NCBI RefSeq assembly: GCF_964355755.1
Contig: NC_092670.1
Location: forward strand, 5,419,001-5,483,000
Length of the DNA: 64,000 nucleotides
Reading direction: 5' to 3'
Origin: Antedon mediterranea
Lineage: Eukaryota > Echinodermata > Crinoidea > Comatulida > Antedonidae
The translations under genes were made by a program, and so were the position numbers. A model generated the notes under the pieces. It was given only the letters and a program-made list of their open reading frames with translations, was not told the DNA's origin and did not search any database. Every line of letters begins with the position of its first letter. Position 1 is the stretch's first letter. This document shows, in pieces, positions 52,501 through 64,000 of the stretch.

Positions 52501-53829
52501 TTATTGAAATTAACATATATTTGTTTATATAAAATCTCGAATTGTACACATTACATGAAGTTGTAGACGTGACAATGAATTTTATTTTACTACTAACGAA
52601 ATCAAGAAAATGTTATGGTTTAACTCATTTCTCTGAAGAAAGAAGATCAAGATCATTATTGCATGTTTTAAAAAAAATTACAATTTATAATATAAATGCG
52701 AATTAATGACATTGACCTAGTGCTGTATGTATTTATTTCTTTCTTTTACGTCAGACGTCCCTGAAGTCAATATATACGGATGTCCGCAGTATGATGTTTT
52801 GTTGAATGGCCTTCTTTGGAGTTCAATAAACAAAACCATCCTAGTTATAGATAGAATCACTATCTTCAAATCTACGGGGCGCCGTCTGGGACATTTATAC
52901 AAAGACAAAATAATTGTTTGTTAACACAAAAAATTATGTTATCTTAAATTTAAATTCATTACTTTGTCCACATAATATTGATTCTATCGTTAAAACGTTA
53001 TCCTGTTAATACAATTTTATTTATTTATTTGAACCATATTATGCGTTTTAATGTCATTACTTAAATTATACTTCAGTACGGTATTGAACTAAGCCTACTT
53101 TGTTATCGTATCGTGCTATACGTTATAGTAAAAAAAAGAAGAAATACGCATAATTTCCAAGTTTTGAAAAACAATGGCAGCTAGGTAATGTCTGCTATAG
53201 CTTAACGTAATTGACATGATGAACAGTTGATTGAGCTTTCTGAAGAGTTGCGATCATATACTGTTTTCATTGTGTTCGCTTGTCGCTTCACATTTACTTT
53301 AAGGCTTCATTTGCATGACACCTGACTATTATTGTACCACGTAACAGTACTGAGATAGCGTCGGGCGTAGTTTTTAGGTCGTCGCGAGAAATGTTTACAT
53401 GTTTAATTTTCTCCCGACGAGACGACTCATTGGGCATCGTCTAGTCTGGGCTCCAGACGGAGTTTTTTCTTAATATTAGTAAAAATATAAATATTTTTGC
53501 ACATATGGCGTTTCATACGTGTATTACTTGAGTTTGGATACTCCGTCTGGGGAAACACGCAAAAGTCACGTGGTTTGACACCAAGAATTCTTGGTGCATA
53601 GATTATCCGGTTGACTAGTTTCAGCTGCATGCGATTGGCTACTCACTCGTACACTGTTTTTTAAAACATAAAATAATAATAATAAAAATATTAAAATATT
53701 CATATTTCAGAATTTCAAAGACTCAACAACTAAGATGGTACGCATGCGCTATGTTACGTTTAGACTGTGTACTTTGGGTACATTGATGAAAGTTTCTGAA
53801 GGCTAGAAAGGATTTTATATGGATCTTTT

Positions 53830-53862
53830 AATCAGGGAGATGTAATTTACATCTCCCTGATT
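53830..53862. repeat. Perfect 16-bp palindrome with 1-nt centre
   Basis: AATCAGGGAGATGTAA at 53830-53845 pairs exactly with 53847-53862 around a single T. It has no visible target duplication and is not near an exon. Confidence 0.8.
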
Positions 53863-54234
53863 TAATATTACGCGGAGATAATTTGATTTAATTCCCACCC
53901 AGACCTGTCCTGTTCTGTGTAGTGGTGTAGCCCTGTTGTGTGTGAATCCTGTTGTGTGCCGGTGGTGGTATTATGTAGGCCTACCTTATTGGCGTTTTAT
54001 TTGACAGGTCATACGTGCGAGTTGAGTAGGACCTACGAAGGAGGCCTAGGCTAAGGACTAAACAATTAATAAACAAAACAACTTGGCAACACGATTTCAT
54101 ATTTTAACAGTCTCGATCGTACATTCAGGACTGTACGTAGGCCTACTCGATCTTTTTCATTTTGAAACAAAATGATCATTGGTTGATTGATTTTTCAGGA
54201 ATTTGTATGATTTATTTCTTTTTTATTTTTAAAT

Positions 54235-54276
54235 GCGCCTTGAGCACTCTGGAGTGGTATGTGCGCTATAAAAATC

Positions 54277-54314
<38 letters not shown>
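54235..54314 (+). mobile_element. LINE/SINE 3' tail with (ATT)n microsatellite
   Basis: GCGCCTTGAGCACTCTGGAG, then GGTATGTGCGCTATAAAAA, runs directly into about 12 copies of ATT (54278-54314). This arrangement is the usual 3' end of L2/CR1-mobilised retroposons in invertebrates. The 5' body is not recognisable, so the copy is strongly truncated. Confidence 0.6.
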
Positions 54315-54315
<1 letters not shown>

Positions 54316-55895
54316 GAAATCCATATTTACATACCGCCCGCCCCATATAGCCAAATACGGTATGATAACCTACGTCATTCTTATCGGATGTTTGCGGTCT
54401 GCAAATCGATTTCTATACGTGTTTCACAAGTCTGTATTTTCAGACAAAAATCCCGGTCGAAATAAAAACAAATAAATTTAAAAAAAAAACAATACAGACT
54501 TGGGGCAAGTCTAGGCATCGTCGTACGATGCTGTCTGAGTTGGTCTTAAGTCCTCCGGATTTCTGTATTTTTGGCAAAAGTCATACTCGTCTGGCATGTT
54601 GTGAGTAGTATTAAAGCTAACATCTTCATAATAGTGAAAGATGATTTCTCGCCCTGATGTCATCTGGTTAAATGGATAGAAGCAGTATAGATACAATTTT
54701 TAGTTATTTATTTATTAAATATCCACAAATCACAGCAAAAACCGAATTGCTTGGGATTTACAAAATACGAGAATAGTTACACAAATCAATAAGCACGTAT
54801 AGTATAAATACAAAAAAATATAAAAGCGATATTTAATAATAAGTATAACCTATAACCTACATATTACTACTAATGTAATATACATACAAATCGAGGAAGA
54901 GTTATTGCACAATTAAAATTGAGAAAATGTGCACAACAGTAAAGAGTGTTGTTGTTGCTTGCTGTTCACGTGTCAACTGTAGCGAAAATTTTGCATGGCG
55001 AAAATGTTATATTTCAATATAATTATAGTATTTTAATCATTGTATTGTATTTTACAGATATTATACATTATGTGTAAATGTCAAAACATGTAATATTTAG
55101 ATAGGATTGAAAAATGGTTAGGTACAAACATGGTAAAATATGTTTTTTTGATAATTTGCAAATTATCTAGGTAAATAAATAGTAACGAGTTCATTTCTGG
55201 AGTGTTTTTAAATTCATATAATAAACCAATTAGGCATACAGTTTGTGTTATTTGTACTTTTAAATATAAACTATTGCAAATACAATTTTGAAGCAGCATG
55301 TTCCGTGTGGAACAAAAATAAAGTACGCAGGCTTACAATTGTATTGATAAAGAATACATAGTTCAGATAAAGAGCATACATTAATTTCATTTTTCTTACA
55401 ATAGCTTTTTTTTAATGTATCATTGATATAGGCCTAAAGCCATTGTCACCAACATCATGCTGATTATTTGTTATGGTAATTTGCATTAAACTAAGCATAA
55501 CACTAACAATAGACCTATAATACCTTGATTATTTTCCTTAATATAATTATGATTTAGCTATTGTATACTCTTTGTAAAATGGAATGTATTTAATAAATGG
55601 AATAATGCACATAAAATAAATATAATGAAATGTTCATCTTTTCATTGCCCAGGCAAAACCAGCACTGTGGTCATGTTACAAGTGTTGTCAAAACAAAATA
55701 GATTATCTTATAAAACTCCTACAAAGTAGGGAACCTTTTGCCATTTTGAGAATACACTCAATACATACATTTCCACGTTTACGGTACTGAAAGCTTATAT
55801 ATTATTCTAAAGAAGTAAAACTGTTGACTAACTAGAAAGTAGTGTTTCTACGAATGTGACAAAGTCGCATAAACGTATCACTGTTTGTTTGATAT

Positions 55896-58800
55896 TCATC
55901 TCATTTCCATTTCATCCCTTTGTTGTGATAAATTATCAACACTTCCAATTTTGTTTAATGTAAGGTGTGAAAGCTGAAAAATAGTATGATGAATAGGTTA
56001 ATTTAAGAATTATCCTCACAAAATTTTGACAAGACAATAATATGAAATATAACAGAACACAACAATTAAAAATGTAATTAAAATGAATAGAATGTATATA
56101 TATTAAAAATAAAGTAATGAAAAAAAAAATTATAATCAAAAGAGAAATCAATTAAAACAATGAAAAAATAAATTGGCCATTTCGGAGAGAAAATGCGAGA
56201 TGGAAAAAAAAAGTAAGATAAAGCATGTCGGATATCTAAAGGAAGAGAATTAAAGGAAGAAAATTAAGGAAAGATCATTGAAGCTAAAAGACTGAAAAGT
56301 TCCCAGTAAGGTCTGGGGATAATGAGATATCACCGTTAGTGATCTGCCTTGTGGCCATGCGCATAAGTGATCTTAATAAGTAATTGACAGACAGTTAATG
56401 CTTGGTTCCCACTAGCGACGCCACAAGGACGTAACGCAACGCAAGTGAATTGACCAATCACAAGCGATGGCTTATTCGCTTGTGATTGCTAACTGTCTAT
56501 AACTTCGCTTGTCATTGGTTAAAACGCTTGCGTTGCGTTTACGTCGTTGCGTTACGTTCTAGTGGGAACCAAGCTTTAGTGAGCAAGATTCTGTAATTCC
56601 AAAAACTGGAACAATCCAATCTGCTAGCATAAGATAGCAATTCTGCCAAACAAACTTTTGCTGCGGCCCTGTATAATATGAATTTGCGAATCAACTGGTA
56701 GTATCGCAAATACTACAATATCGTCAGTCTCCCTAACCCACACGTTCAACCGTTTTATTTATGTCATGATTTTCCTTTCGGCATTGCTATATCAAATCAT
56801 AATTTCAGCAACATTATTGAAATAATTACTGACATCACAACTATAGAGCGTTATACAAACCTTTAATTTTGTATCATCTCCAGAAGGGCGTGCATTCTTT
56901 TTATTTGCCTTATTAATTGCTCGTTTTTCTCGAATTCTATCAATTCCATTACGAACCTAGAATGAACGAGAACATATTTAGCATAAAAAACAATCCATTC
57001 TTCGAGCTTACGCGGCTCTATATAGGCCATGTATAAATCGTATGCGCATTCTGATCGCTCTATTAAAATGTATGTGACGTGTCCACGATTAATTTACCAA
57101 AAAAAAATATGTTGATGAACAATTGTTCTTTTTATTTCATCTTAATCGAACGACGGAAAATTTGTCGACTGCATTTTTAATGTTTGGATTATTATATTGA
57201 TCTGGGCCTCCGTTGTTGAATAGAGTTAAATTGAATTAAATTGCGCAGCTAGGAAGACATTTCTTTATGTTGTAGCATTTTGGGCGCTCCAAGGCAATAT
57301 GTTTCATTTTAGTATTGATACAAATCCTTCTCTCTCATTTATCCATGACCTAAGACAACATAAACTCTATTCATTTATGAAATAAAAACACATCATTTGT
57401 TATGCTAAATCGTTTTTCTGATAATTAACATATGAGCCTTTTTACAGTACCTCCGAGTTTCGAACACAGTAGAACACGAATACAAACACTCCCTGAAAGA
57501 AAAGACGTATTGACAAAGCACGATGAAATAAACAATTTCTTGGCAACTTCCATTGATTAAGGTGGGAGTTGGGGAATTGTTAATCTTAAAACAGGTCTTT
57601 AATTGGAAGAGTATTGAAGAATGCTGTTGACAGTCGGCGTCGGCGTTGAGAAACAATAAAAAGGGTTTTCATAATGCCATGATAAATTTTACCTGTAGGC
57701 AGTTGAGTATGGTAAAGGCATAGATGCCGATTATATGGAGGTTGGCGAATACTCCGGTGACCCATGTCGTACCAAGAATGGGAGTCAACACCATTGCTCC
57801 CTTTGCCGCTGCTCTATAAGAAAATAAAAACAAAACATTACAATAATATACAATAATACCAATCATATTAATTCATTGAAAGGTACAACAGTTTCAGATT
57901 ACCAGGGAATGATTGATCAATGTATTATTATTGAAGGCCTAATTGTTCATTTAAGCAACAATTGTGATATTGATATATTGACATTTTGTATGTCTTTTAT
58001 GTGTGTTTTTCCGTATTAATGTTTTATGGATGTTTTAATCGATTGTAACGAAGAAGGCGAGTCTCACATTTTATAGTTTACAGTATTATGTGACAATAAA
58101 GTTTATCTATGTATATATCTATTAGTTTGTATTGGAGGAAAAATTATATTCATTATTGATTCGATGGCATTGTTGGTATTTTCAATCACTTTTAACATTG
58201 TTACAGCACCAATAACAAAGAGAACTGGATAGCGATTATTATAAATTTGAATGTCAATATTCATATTAAATGGCGTATCCTTCATTTCCATTACTTACAT
58301 TGTCTGTACTTTTTTGTTTTGTTTCGTGAACCCATCGTCAACAGCTTTCACAACAACAAACACCACTCTCACCAAGATAAGCATGTTTACCTACACATAA
58401 AATACAGAAAGAAACATAGACCTATATTAGTAAATAAGTAAAGATTTTGCCAAACCTTAGTTCATTTAAAAATGCGAGTATTTGAGAAAGCTTCAGAAAA
58501 AAACAAAAGTTGTTATGTGTGACTGAGATAACAGTCTGCTATGTTTTAATATGGGTATCGGTACATGTTCAAGTGAGCCTTTCCAAAATCTCCGTCAATA
58601 TGAGTATACTCACCAGCGTTATAGCAGCCGCTGGACCCAGAAATGCCCAGATCATGTCATTCTCCCACGAAAGCCAACAGCTAAAAAGAAATTCTTGATG
58701 ATAAGTTAAATTTAGGGTAACTTTTATTTTAAGACGATAGCTTGACATTTGCGATAATGAACTAACAATTGACCAATCAAAAGTGACATTTTTTATCGTG

Positions 58801-61800
58801 CCGACAAATAAATGAAACGAATATAAGTCAGTTAGTCAACTGAATGTGGGGTACTTATTGTTATAATCGTCTGACAATCGTGACATACATACAGTATATA
58901 AATCTAAAGGTTTTGCGATCAGTACTGTAAAGAGTTTACCTTGCCGCGTCTGGCTCAGGTTTGTACCCATTCCACCACAGTGACGCGGTGATGACAACTA
59001 CCACAACAGGAGATCCTTTAAAAATGATAAATAAATTGAATCAAAATGATATCGTTCTTCATGATACTTTTTTTTTCTTTTATGTTCCTTCGTCTATGAC
59101 GTCAAGCCATTCTTTTTATGTACGTAACTGTATATACGAATAATGAAATATTTTGAACTGAAAGGATGAATATAATAAATAATAATATAACCAGTGCACT
59201 ACGACCTATTCGGCTCTTATTACACATATTAATCACACATCCGCACACCTACAAACATTTACAAATACATACATTTATTCATCAAATCACAAATAAAATA
59301 ATGTACAAAGAAAATGATGAGATGATGAAAACTACAACAAATACAATACAAACCCCATGCTGTAGCAACATAGTATCGAAGGTAACTTTTGCCAGATCTA
59401 AACACCTTTACAACTAACAGATATAAATGCACCCCTTCCATCAACATCCAACAAAACACTGTGAGCCAGATGTAGTGCATTGCTACTGTAACGCTTTGAC
59501 ACATTACCTGAAAAGGAGAAATGCAATGTAAGGGAAATATTCTTTGAAACATAACGTTCCATGACTATTGATATAACAGTCCATCAATATAGTATGTGTT
59601 TATCGAAATGACTTTAAATCAATCAAGCATACGTTAGTCACGTAAATGGGCGGTTGGGAAGAAACAAAAAAACTTACTAGAAAGTGTCTTTTATTTAAGA
59701 AATATTTTAGATTGTTTGAAAGGTGTAAATAAATAGAGGCCTACTCACATCATTCTCTTTAACTAGTGGAGCAACGAGAAAAATAATCTGGGCCAATATT
59801 AGAGACACAACAAAATTCTTGTGTATTGTTATACGAGTTGAGTTTAAAGATCTGTAAATAACAATAATAACATTCAGACCAAAGGCTCCTAAAAATGTTG
59901 TTATCATGGCCAACATAGTTTAAGTAACATCGTGAATCAAATTCATCATTTCTATCTGGTCCGTAGCCATGTTGCATTCGTTTTATAACAATTTAATTTG
60001 AATCCTGACACAAAAAATGACATTTTAATTATTAATAAGTGTAATACATTCATACTATGTTCATCTTTTTTTAAAAGTGTCGTCAGCTAGCTAAGCGATT
60101 TTTACATGAGTTACATCAGTTCCCTCAATGTAGTACCTTTAATTAATACATACTTTCGTATCTGTGTAACCAAAGACAAGGAGAGGAAATTAGCAGAGGA
60201 CCACCTTGTTGACTCTGTGCTTCTAGAAATCAACCATTATTTGTTATAGTGCACTCTGTCTCTTCATTGAGGTGGTTAGTACTTACGGAATGCAGAATAA
60301 AACGGTGATGGTAATGAAGAGAGCAGCCAGTGAGAAAGCACATCCAATATACGTTATTATGTTCAGTGGTACCACATGTTCGTCAGGAATCTAGATGTAA
60401 TTGAAAAGGAGATCAAGTTGAATGTGATATTGTAGCGAATTTTTACAAACCTACGGACTTTGGTATCAACACAACGACGTTGTTCTCATACGGGTCGTGT
60501 ATCAGTGCATATGCCTATGAAATACATCATTTATACACAAATATGTATCTTAAATTAAAAATTAACTGAATACGTAATTGAATATTCTCGGCTAGACCGC
60601 CCTTACGACAACTACGTTCTTACATTTTTGGTAACCAATACTGCATACGAAGTAGTATGATTACATGCACAATTCACTGCTTTTTCGGATTGTTCAGTTT
60701 TGCAACCGTATGTTGACCAATCTCTAAAAGATAAAGTTTGTTGAATAGTCTCTTATTTGTGGATGGTTGAGAGGCATTCTTAGCGAAATTCAGAAGCTTA
60801 ATTCTAGAATTATCCAAACAATTCGTTCTAAACTAAATATAAAACTGCCATGGAATTAAATAGGCTAAACATGGAATGAGAAATCATGTACTAGTGAGTT
60901 TTACTAGGTTATATAATAGGCCTACATTTAACTTACATTTCGTCTTTCTTCCAGAATGCACAAACGTAATTTTCATTTTCACTAATATTCTAGGAAAAAA
61001 AGTATACAATTTAAGAACAGCAAAAACAGCCGACAACTTCAGCAGAAAAGCAGTAACTTGATAGCAAATTCAAGTTAGTCCATAATAACCACATTTATCG
61101 CAACTTTAGAAGCAAAGAAGCATCATGATGACTAATTCAGACACTATTTCATTGAGACCAACTCGAACATTATTTAAGCAACAACTATGGCAAACCTAAC
61201 ATAATCAGGCGCAAGCATTGTCATAACCAACATCTCGACACCACCCAATTGCCAAAACAAAAAACTACATACACTAACCAAACCCAATAATCCGAAATTC
61301 TATTATACCTGTTTTATGTTAAGATTAAATTCTATCTGTGTTGACACCTTAGTTCCATTCACAGAAAAAGAAGCAGCTAACAAATCTGATCCCAGACTCG
61401 TATATTCTGTTTTACCAAATCTGTAAAAGAAGTGTTTCGGTAGTCTGACTCTATTTTCAATTTTAAAAGAAATATTTCCTAAAACAGGTTTTGGTTATCG
61501 AACTTGACTAAGAATAGTTTTTCGTTTGAATATAGTTTTATGTGGTAAAAGTATTCTTACTTACTGATTAATGTTACTTTCATGTTTAAAAAGTAGAAGC
61601 GCAACCACCGAGATGAGATTTTCTGATATTAGATTAGAAAACACATTTTTGGAAATAATTTAAATGTTAAAAATATTTTGTTAAAGGTGAAAATCAATTA
61701 AAGTTGTCTTTATAATATTGTTTATCTAATTGTTTTTGTTGCTTTTCGCATTTACTTTTTATATGACATAGGCATAATAAGTTTTTATTAAAATCAAGCT

Positions 61801-63552
61801 CAGACAAGATCAATCAGTAAACTGCGATTCAATGTCTTACCTTTACTTTTATTCATATAAAATTCCGAAAGATTTAGACTAATTTCGTTCTCTTTCTTTG
61901 ACACATACTCAAAAGCGCCATAGAAGAAGTTAGTAGATCTGTTGATCGAAACCTCTATAAGAACGATATAAATAACACATTTAGAACTAATTTTAAATTA
62001 ATTCATGTACAAGTTAGTTAAAATGGCTCCAGCATTGGAGAGTAATAGAAAACAATAAAACCAATAAATTCAAAATCAATATACATATACTGACTATACA
62101 ATTCTTAACTCCAGTGTAAATTTGTTGGTAAACTGTAGGCCTACATTAGTTTTCAGAAAAAGGGTTTTACGGCATGACATACTTTAGATCGTTATTATAT
62201 TAGTCATTTAATTCAATTCAATTATACGGAAATCTTATGTTCACTGAAATAATATATCGCTAGGCTGCGGTTGTTTCTTCTTGAAGTTATATAGAAGATT
62301 GTGTCATTGTAGTGTCTGGTGATCAATCATGTAATTATAAAGCTATTGACTCACCAAGAAACTCCAAGTTCAAGTACATGGAATCATTTTTCAAAATTCC
62401 GCCTAAGTTTAAAGCATACATTTCACATTGTTCGATGATTTGGTAGATTTCCTGAAAAATATTTTTTCATATTTCTATATATATATATTGTTTTGTAACA
62501 GGGGGTTTCTACTTATTATAAGCTGTGCTTCAGAGATTCACCCTTTCCATTCTTTTTTTCTTGAATGGAAATAAAGAAACAAATAAAACAAACAAATAAG
62601 ACAACTCATTCATTCAAAAATAATCATTATAACAACATTAATTTAATATTTTAATAATTGTGTGCCAACTTACCTCAGAAGAATAATCTATTGTTTTTGC
62701 CATAAAATCATTACATTCTTGAAATACAACCTTAAAAATAATTTTAGACATGAACAGGTACACTTGGTAGGGATGGCCAATTAAACTTTGGTAGCAACTT
62801 AATTGATATACTTTGAAAAATTACCATGGGATCTGCATTTTTTAAAATGTTTGTTTCTCCCTTCGAATTAGTAGTGTACAAACCCAGGGATACAGTGGTC
62901 GGCATTGCTTCCGTCTCTGACCGTGCTACTGGTACTGGTGTGGCAGTAGTAACTTTATAATTTACAGAAGTTGGTGGCATTGTTGGCCTTGGTTCAGTTG
63001 AAGAAGGTCTTGGCTTGGCAGTGGAACTACAGGGCCTAGTAGTCTGTCCATTTTCCTCACTACTCGAACAATCATCATCATCATCATCATCATCATCTCG
63101 CTTCATTCTTTTCTTCTTCTTGTGTGTAGACCTATTTTCTGAGAAAGGTTATAATTTCAAAAACAAAACATCATTATACAAAATATACTTCGCCTTCATA
63201 TTTTCTTTCTCAATGGTCAGATGTGCCTCCAAAATAGTACTATCCACATAATGGCACGTCACTATTTTGAAACTTATTTCTGAATTGGTCAAAGAAAGTA
63301 TCAATCAAATTCAGAAATTTGGTAGGCCTACTTTTATACGGCTAAAAACGCGCTTATGTTGCACTTTTAGCTAGTGTAGGCCTACATGCCTTTTATTATT
63401 TTATATTATATTGTACACCTTATTTGTCTATGTACTATTCAGTACAAGTGAATACTTACCCGACCGTTTACATACGACATAAGCTCCTGCACAATTCAAC
63501 AATTGAGTTTTGTTACTGGAGATGGAAATGCACTTAGGCCTAACAGATGGAC
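55896..63552 (-). CDS. Adhesion G protein-coupled receptor, tandem copy 2 (first exon outside window)
   Basis: Exons in transcript order: 63552-63460, 63138-62825, 62730-62674, 62451-62355, 61954-61841, 61622-61565, 61420-61309, 60989-60937, 60723-60624, 60390-60287, 59851-59749, 59507-59354, 59015-58940, 58680-58614, 58390-58299, 57813-57693, 57492-57451, 56956-56861, 55973-55896. All 19 match copy 1 exons 2-20 in order and phase, and 15 in the middle have identical lengths. The 5' boundary is phase 1, expecting the same 43-nt signal exon, which is not found in 63553-64000. The protein (643 codons seen) has the three-cysteine segment (KCISIS, NCAGAYVVCKR), a stalk with K-rich, Asp9 and Pro/Thr-rich parts, GAIN/GPS (CAFWK, CACNHTTSYAVL), a 7TM nearly identical to copy 1 and a longer tail ending EMEMR. 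Two donors are GTTTGT in both copies (exons 59507-59354 and 56956-56861). It is an intact recent paralogue. Confidence 0.93.
56398..56576. mobile_element. MITE with GCTTGGTTCCCACTAG inverted ends
   Basis: GCTTGGTTCCCACTAG at 56400-56415 is repeated inverted at the right end (CTAGTGGGAACCAAGC, ending 56574). TTA at 56395-56397 and 56576-56578 may be the target duplication, which would make it Harbinger-like. The interior is rich in further inverted words (CAAGCG, AACGCAACGC). It lies in the last intron of GPCR copy 2. Confidence 0.75.
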
Positions 63553-64000
63553 CTATACAGTATATATAATATAATAATATATGTTATGCTATCAGATTCA
63601 TTCATTTCATTCATCTTTTTATTTCGGAATACCATGGTGACATAATATATCCATAGCAAAAGAGAGAAAAAAAATCTTTACCCATATTTAGATTCGTCTT
63701 TCATGCCTGTCTTTTGTTGAATCAAATGATACTAAATGAGCAAAACTTCTAGAATTGTTTTCATCCTAATATTTCTAATTGAATTTTCATTAACTTTACA
63801 CACAACCTATCCAATTCTAAATGTGTAATGTTATTGATAGTTGTAACCAGTAACATGGTGGGACCAAAACCTATTAGTCACACAGGCTATTCACCCCTTA
63901 CTCTCCCCGATGCCTACTTAACTTGGAACACTACATTCCGGAGGAGGGTCTTCCAAGGAAAGTCAATCAGGATGTGGTACCATTTAATTAGTCATACTTC
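63553..64000. other. Right edge: 5' intron of GPCR copy 2
   Basis: By analogy with copy 1, whose first intron is about 4.2 kb, this is the start of the first intron of copy 2. I searched it for the signal-peptide exon on the minus strand and did not find one. A splice-like GGTAAAG near 63675 is not in a usable phase. Confidence 0.5.

Larger units (their letters stand above)
49514..55895. other. Intergenic region between the two GPCR copies
   Basis: It contains the upstream region of copy 1 and the 3' flank of copy 2. 49514-49539 is probably 5'UTR, preceded by an acceptor-like TCTATTTGCAG. A CCAAT-like site and moderately GC-richer DNA lie near 51390-51460, and a GC-rich patch (GGGGGCGCGCAG) near 51875; either could mark a promoter but nothing is decisive. 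A perfect palindrome is at 53830-53862 and a retroelement tail at 54235-54314. Copy 2 3'-flank sequence near 55575-55620 resembles copy 1 near 37895-37940. No coding exon was supported. Confidence 0.5.

Noticed and set aside
52717-52924. Pair of opposing frames of about 63-65 aa
   Set aside because: No homology-like motif, no splice context, and they mirror each other on opposite strands.
63650-63705. Signal-peptide exon of GPCR copy 2
   Set aside because: The small minus-strand frame here (GMKDESKY) is not hydrophobic and ends in phase 2, while phase 1 is required.

Overview
This is a eukaryotic, intron-rich, AT-rich window. It carries three kinds of animal membrane-protein gene and a dense layer of small DNA transposons. 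Gene content, introns of roughly 0.2-4 kb and repeat style point to an invertebrate deuterostome. An echinoderm is my best guess, but the sequence does not prove it. No bacterial operons, CRISPR arrays or rRNA are present.

Layout. (1) 1-13293, plus strand: the 3' two thirds of an NPC1 gene (lysosomal cholesterol exporter), 18 exons in frame to a TAA stop; its 5' part lies left of the window. (2) 13294-19254: NPC1 3'UTR and AT-rich convergent intergenic DNA, with one perfect 19-bp hairpin. (3) 19255-28651, minus strand: a complete nine-exon organic anion transporter of the OATP/SLCO family (689 aa, closest in feel to SLCO4), whose introns hold Harbinger-type elements. (4) 28652-38391: intergenic, with foldback transposons and a hAT-like MITE. 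(5) 38392-49513, minus strand: a complete 20-exon adhesion GPCR (651 aa: signal peptide, Ser-rich stalk, GAIN/GPS, 7TM). (6) 49514-55895: intergenic, with palindromes and a LINE/SINE tail. (7) 55896-63552, minus strand: a tandem paralogue of that GPCR with the same exon phases; only its first (signal peptide) exon is outside the window.

The genes do not form a pathway. NPC1 acts in lysosomal membranes, the OATP in plasma-membrane uptake of amphipathic anions, and the two GPCRs in surface sensing. The notable biology is structural: a transposon family whose ends are autonomous-looking hairpin modules and which carries a decayed Myb/SANT-like gene; a 136-nt near-identical inverted repeat flanking one frame-preserving OATP exon; transposons inserted at or within a few bases of splice donors; and a pair of GPCRs whose 7TM parts are almost identical while their extracellular stalks have diverged by codon-repeat expansion (Ser in one, Asp in the other). 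All exon boundaries were set by hand from reading frame, GT/AG sites and phase agreement; no search was run.
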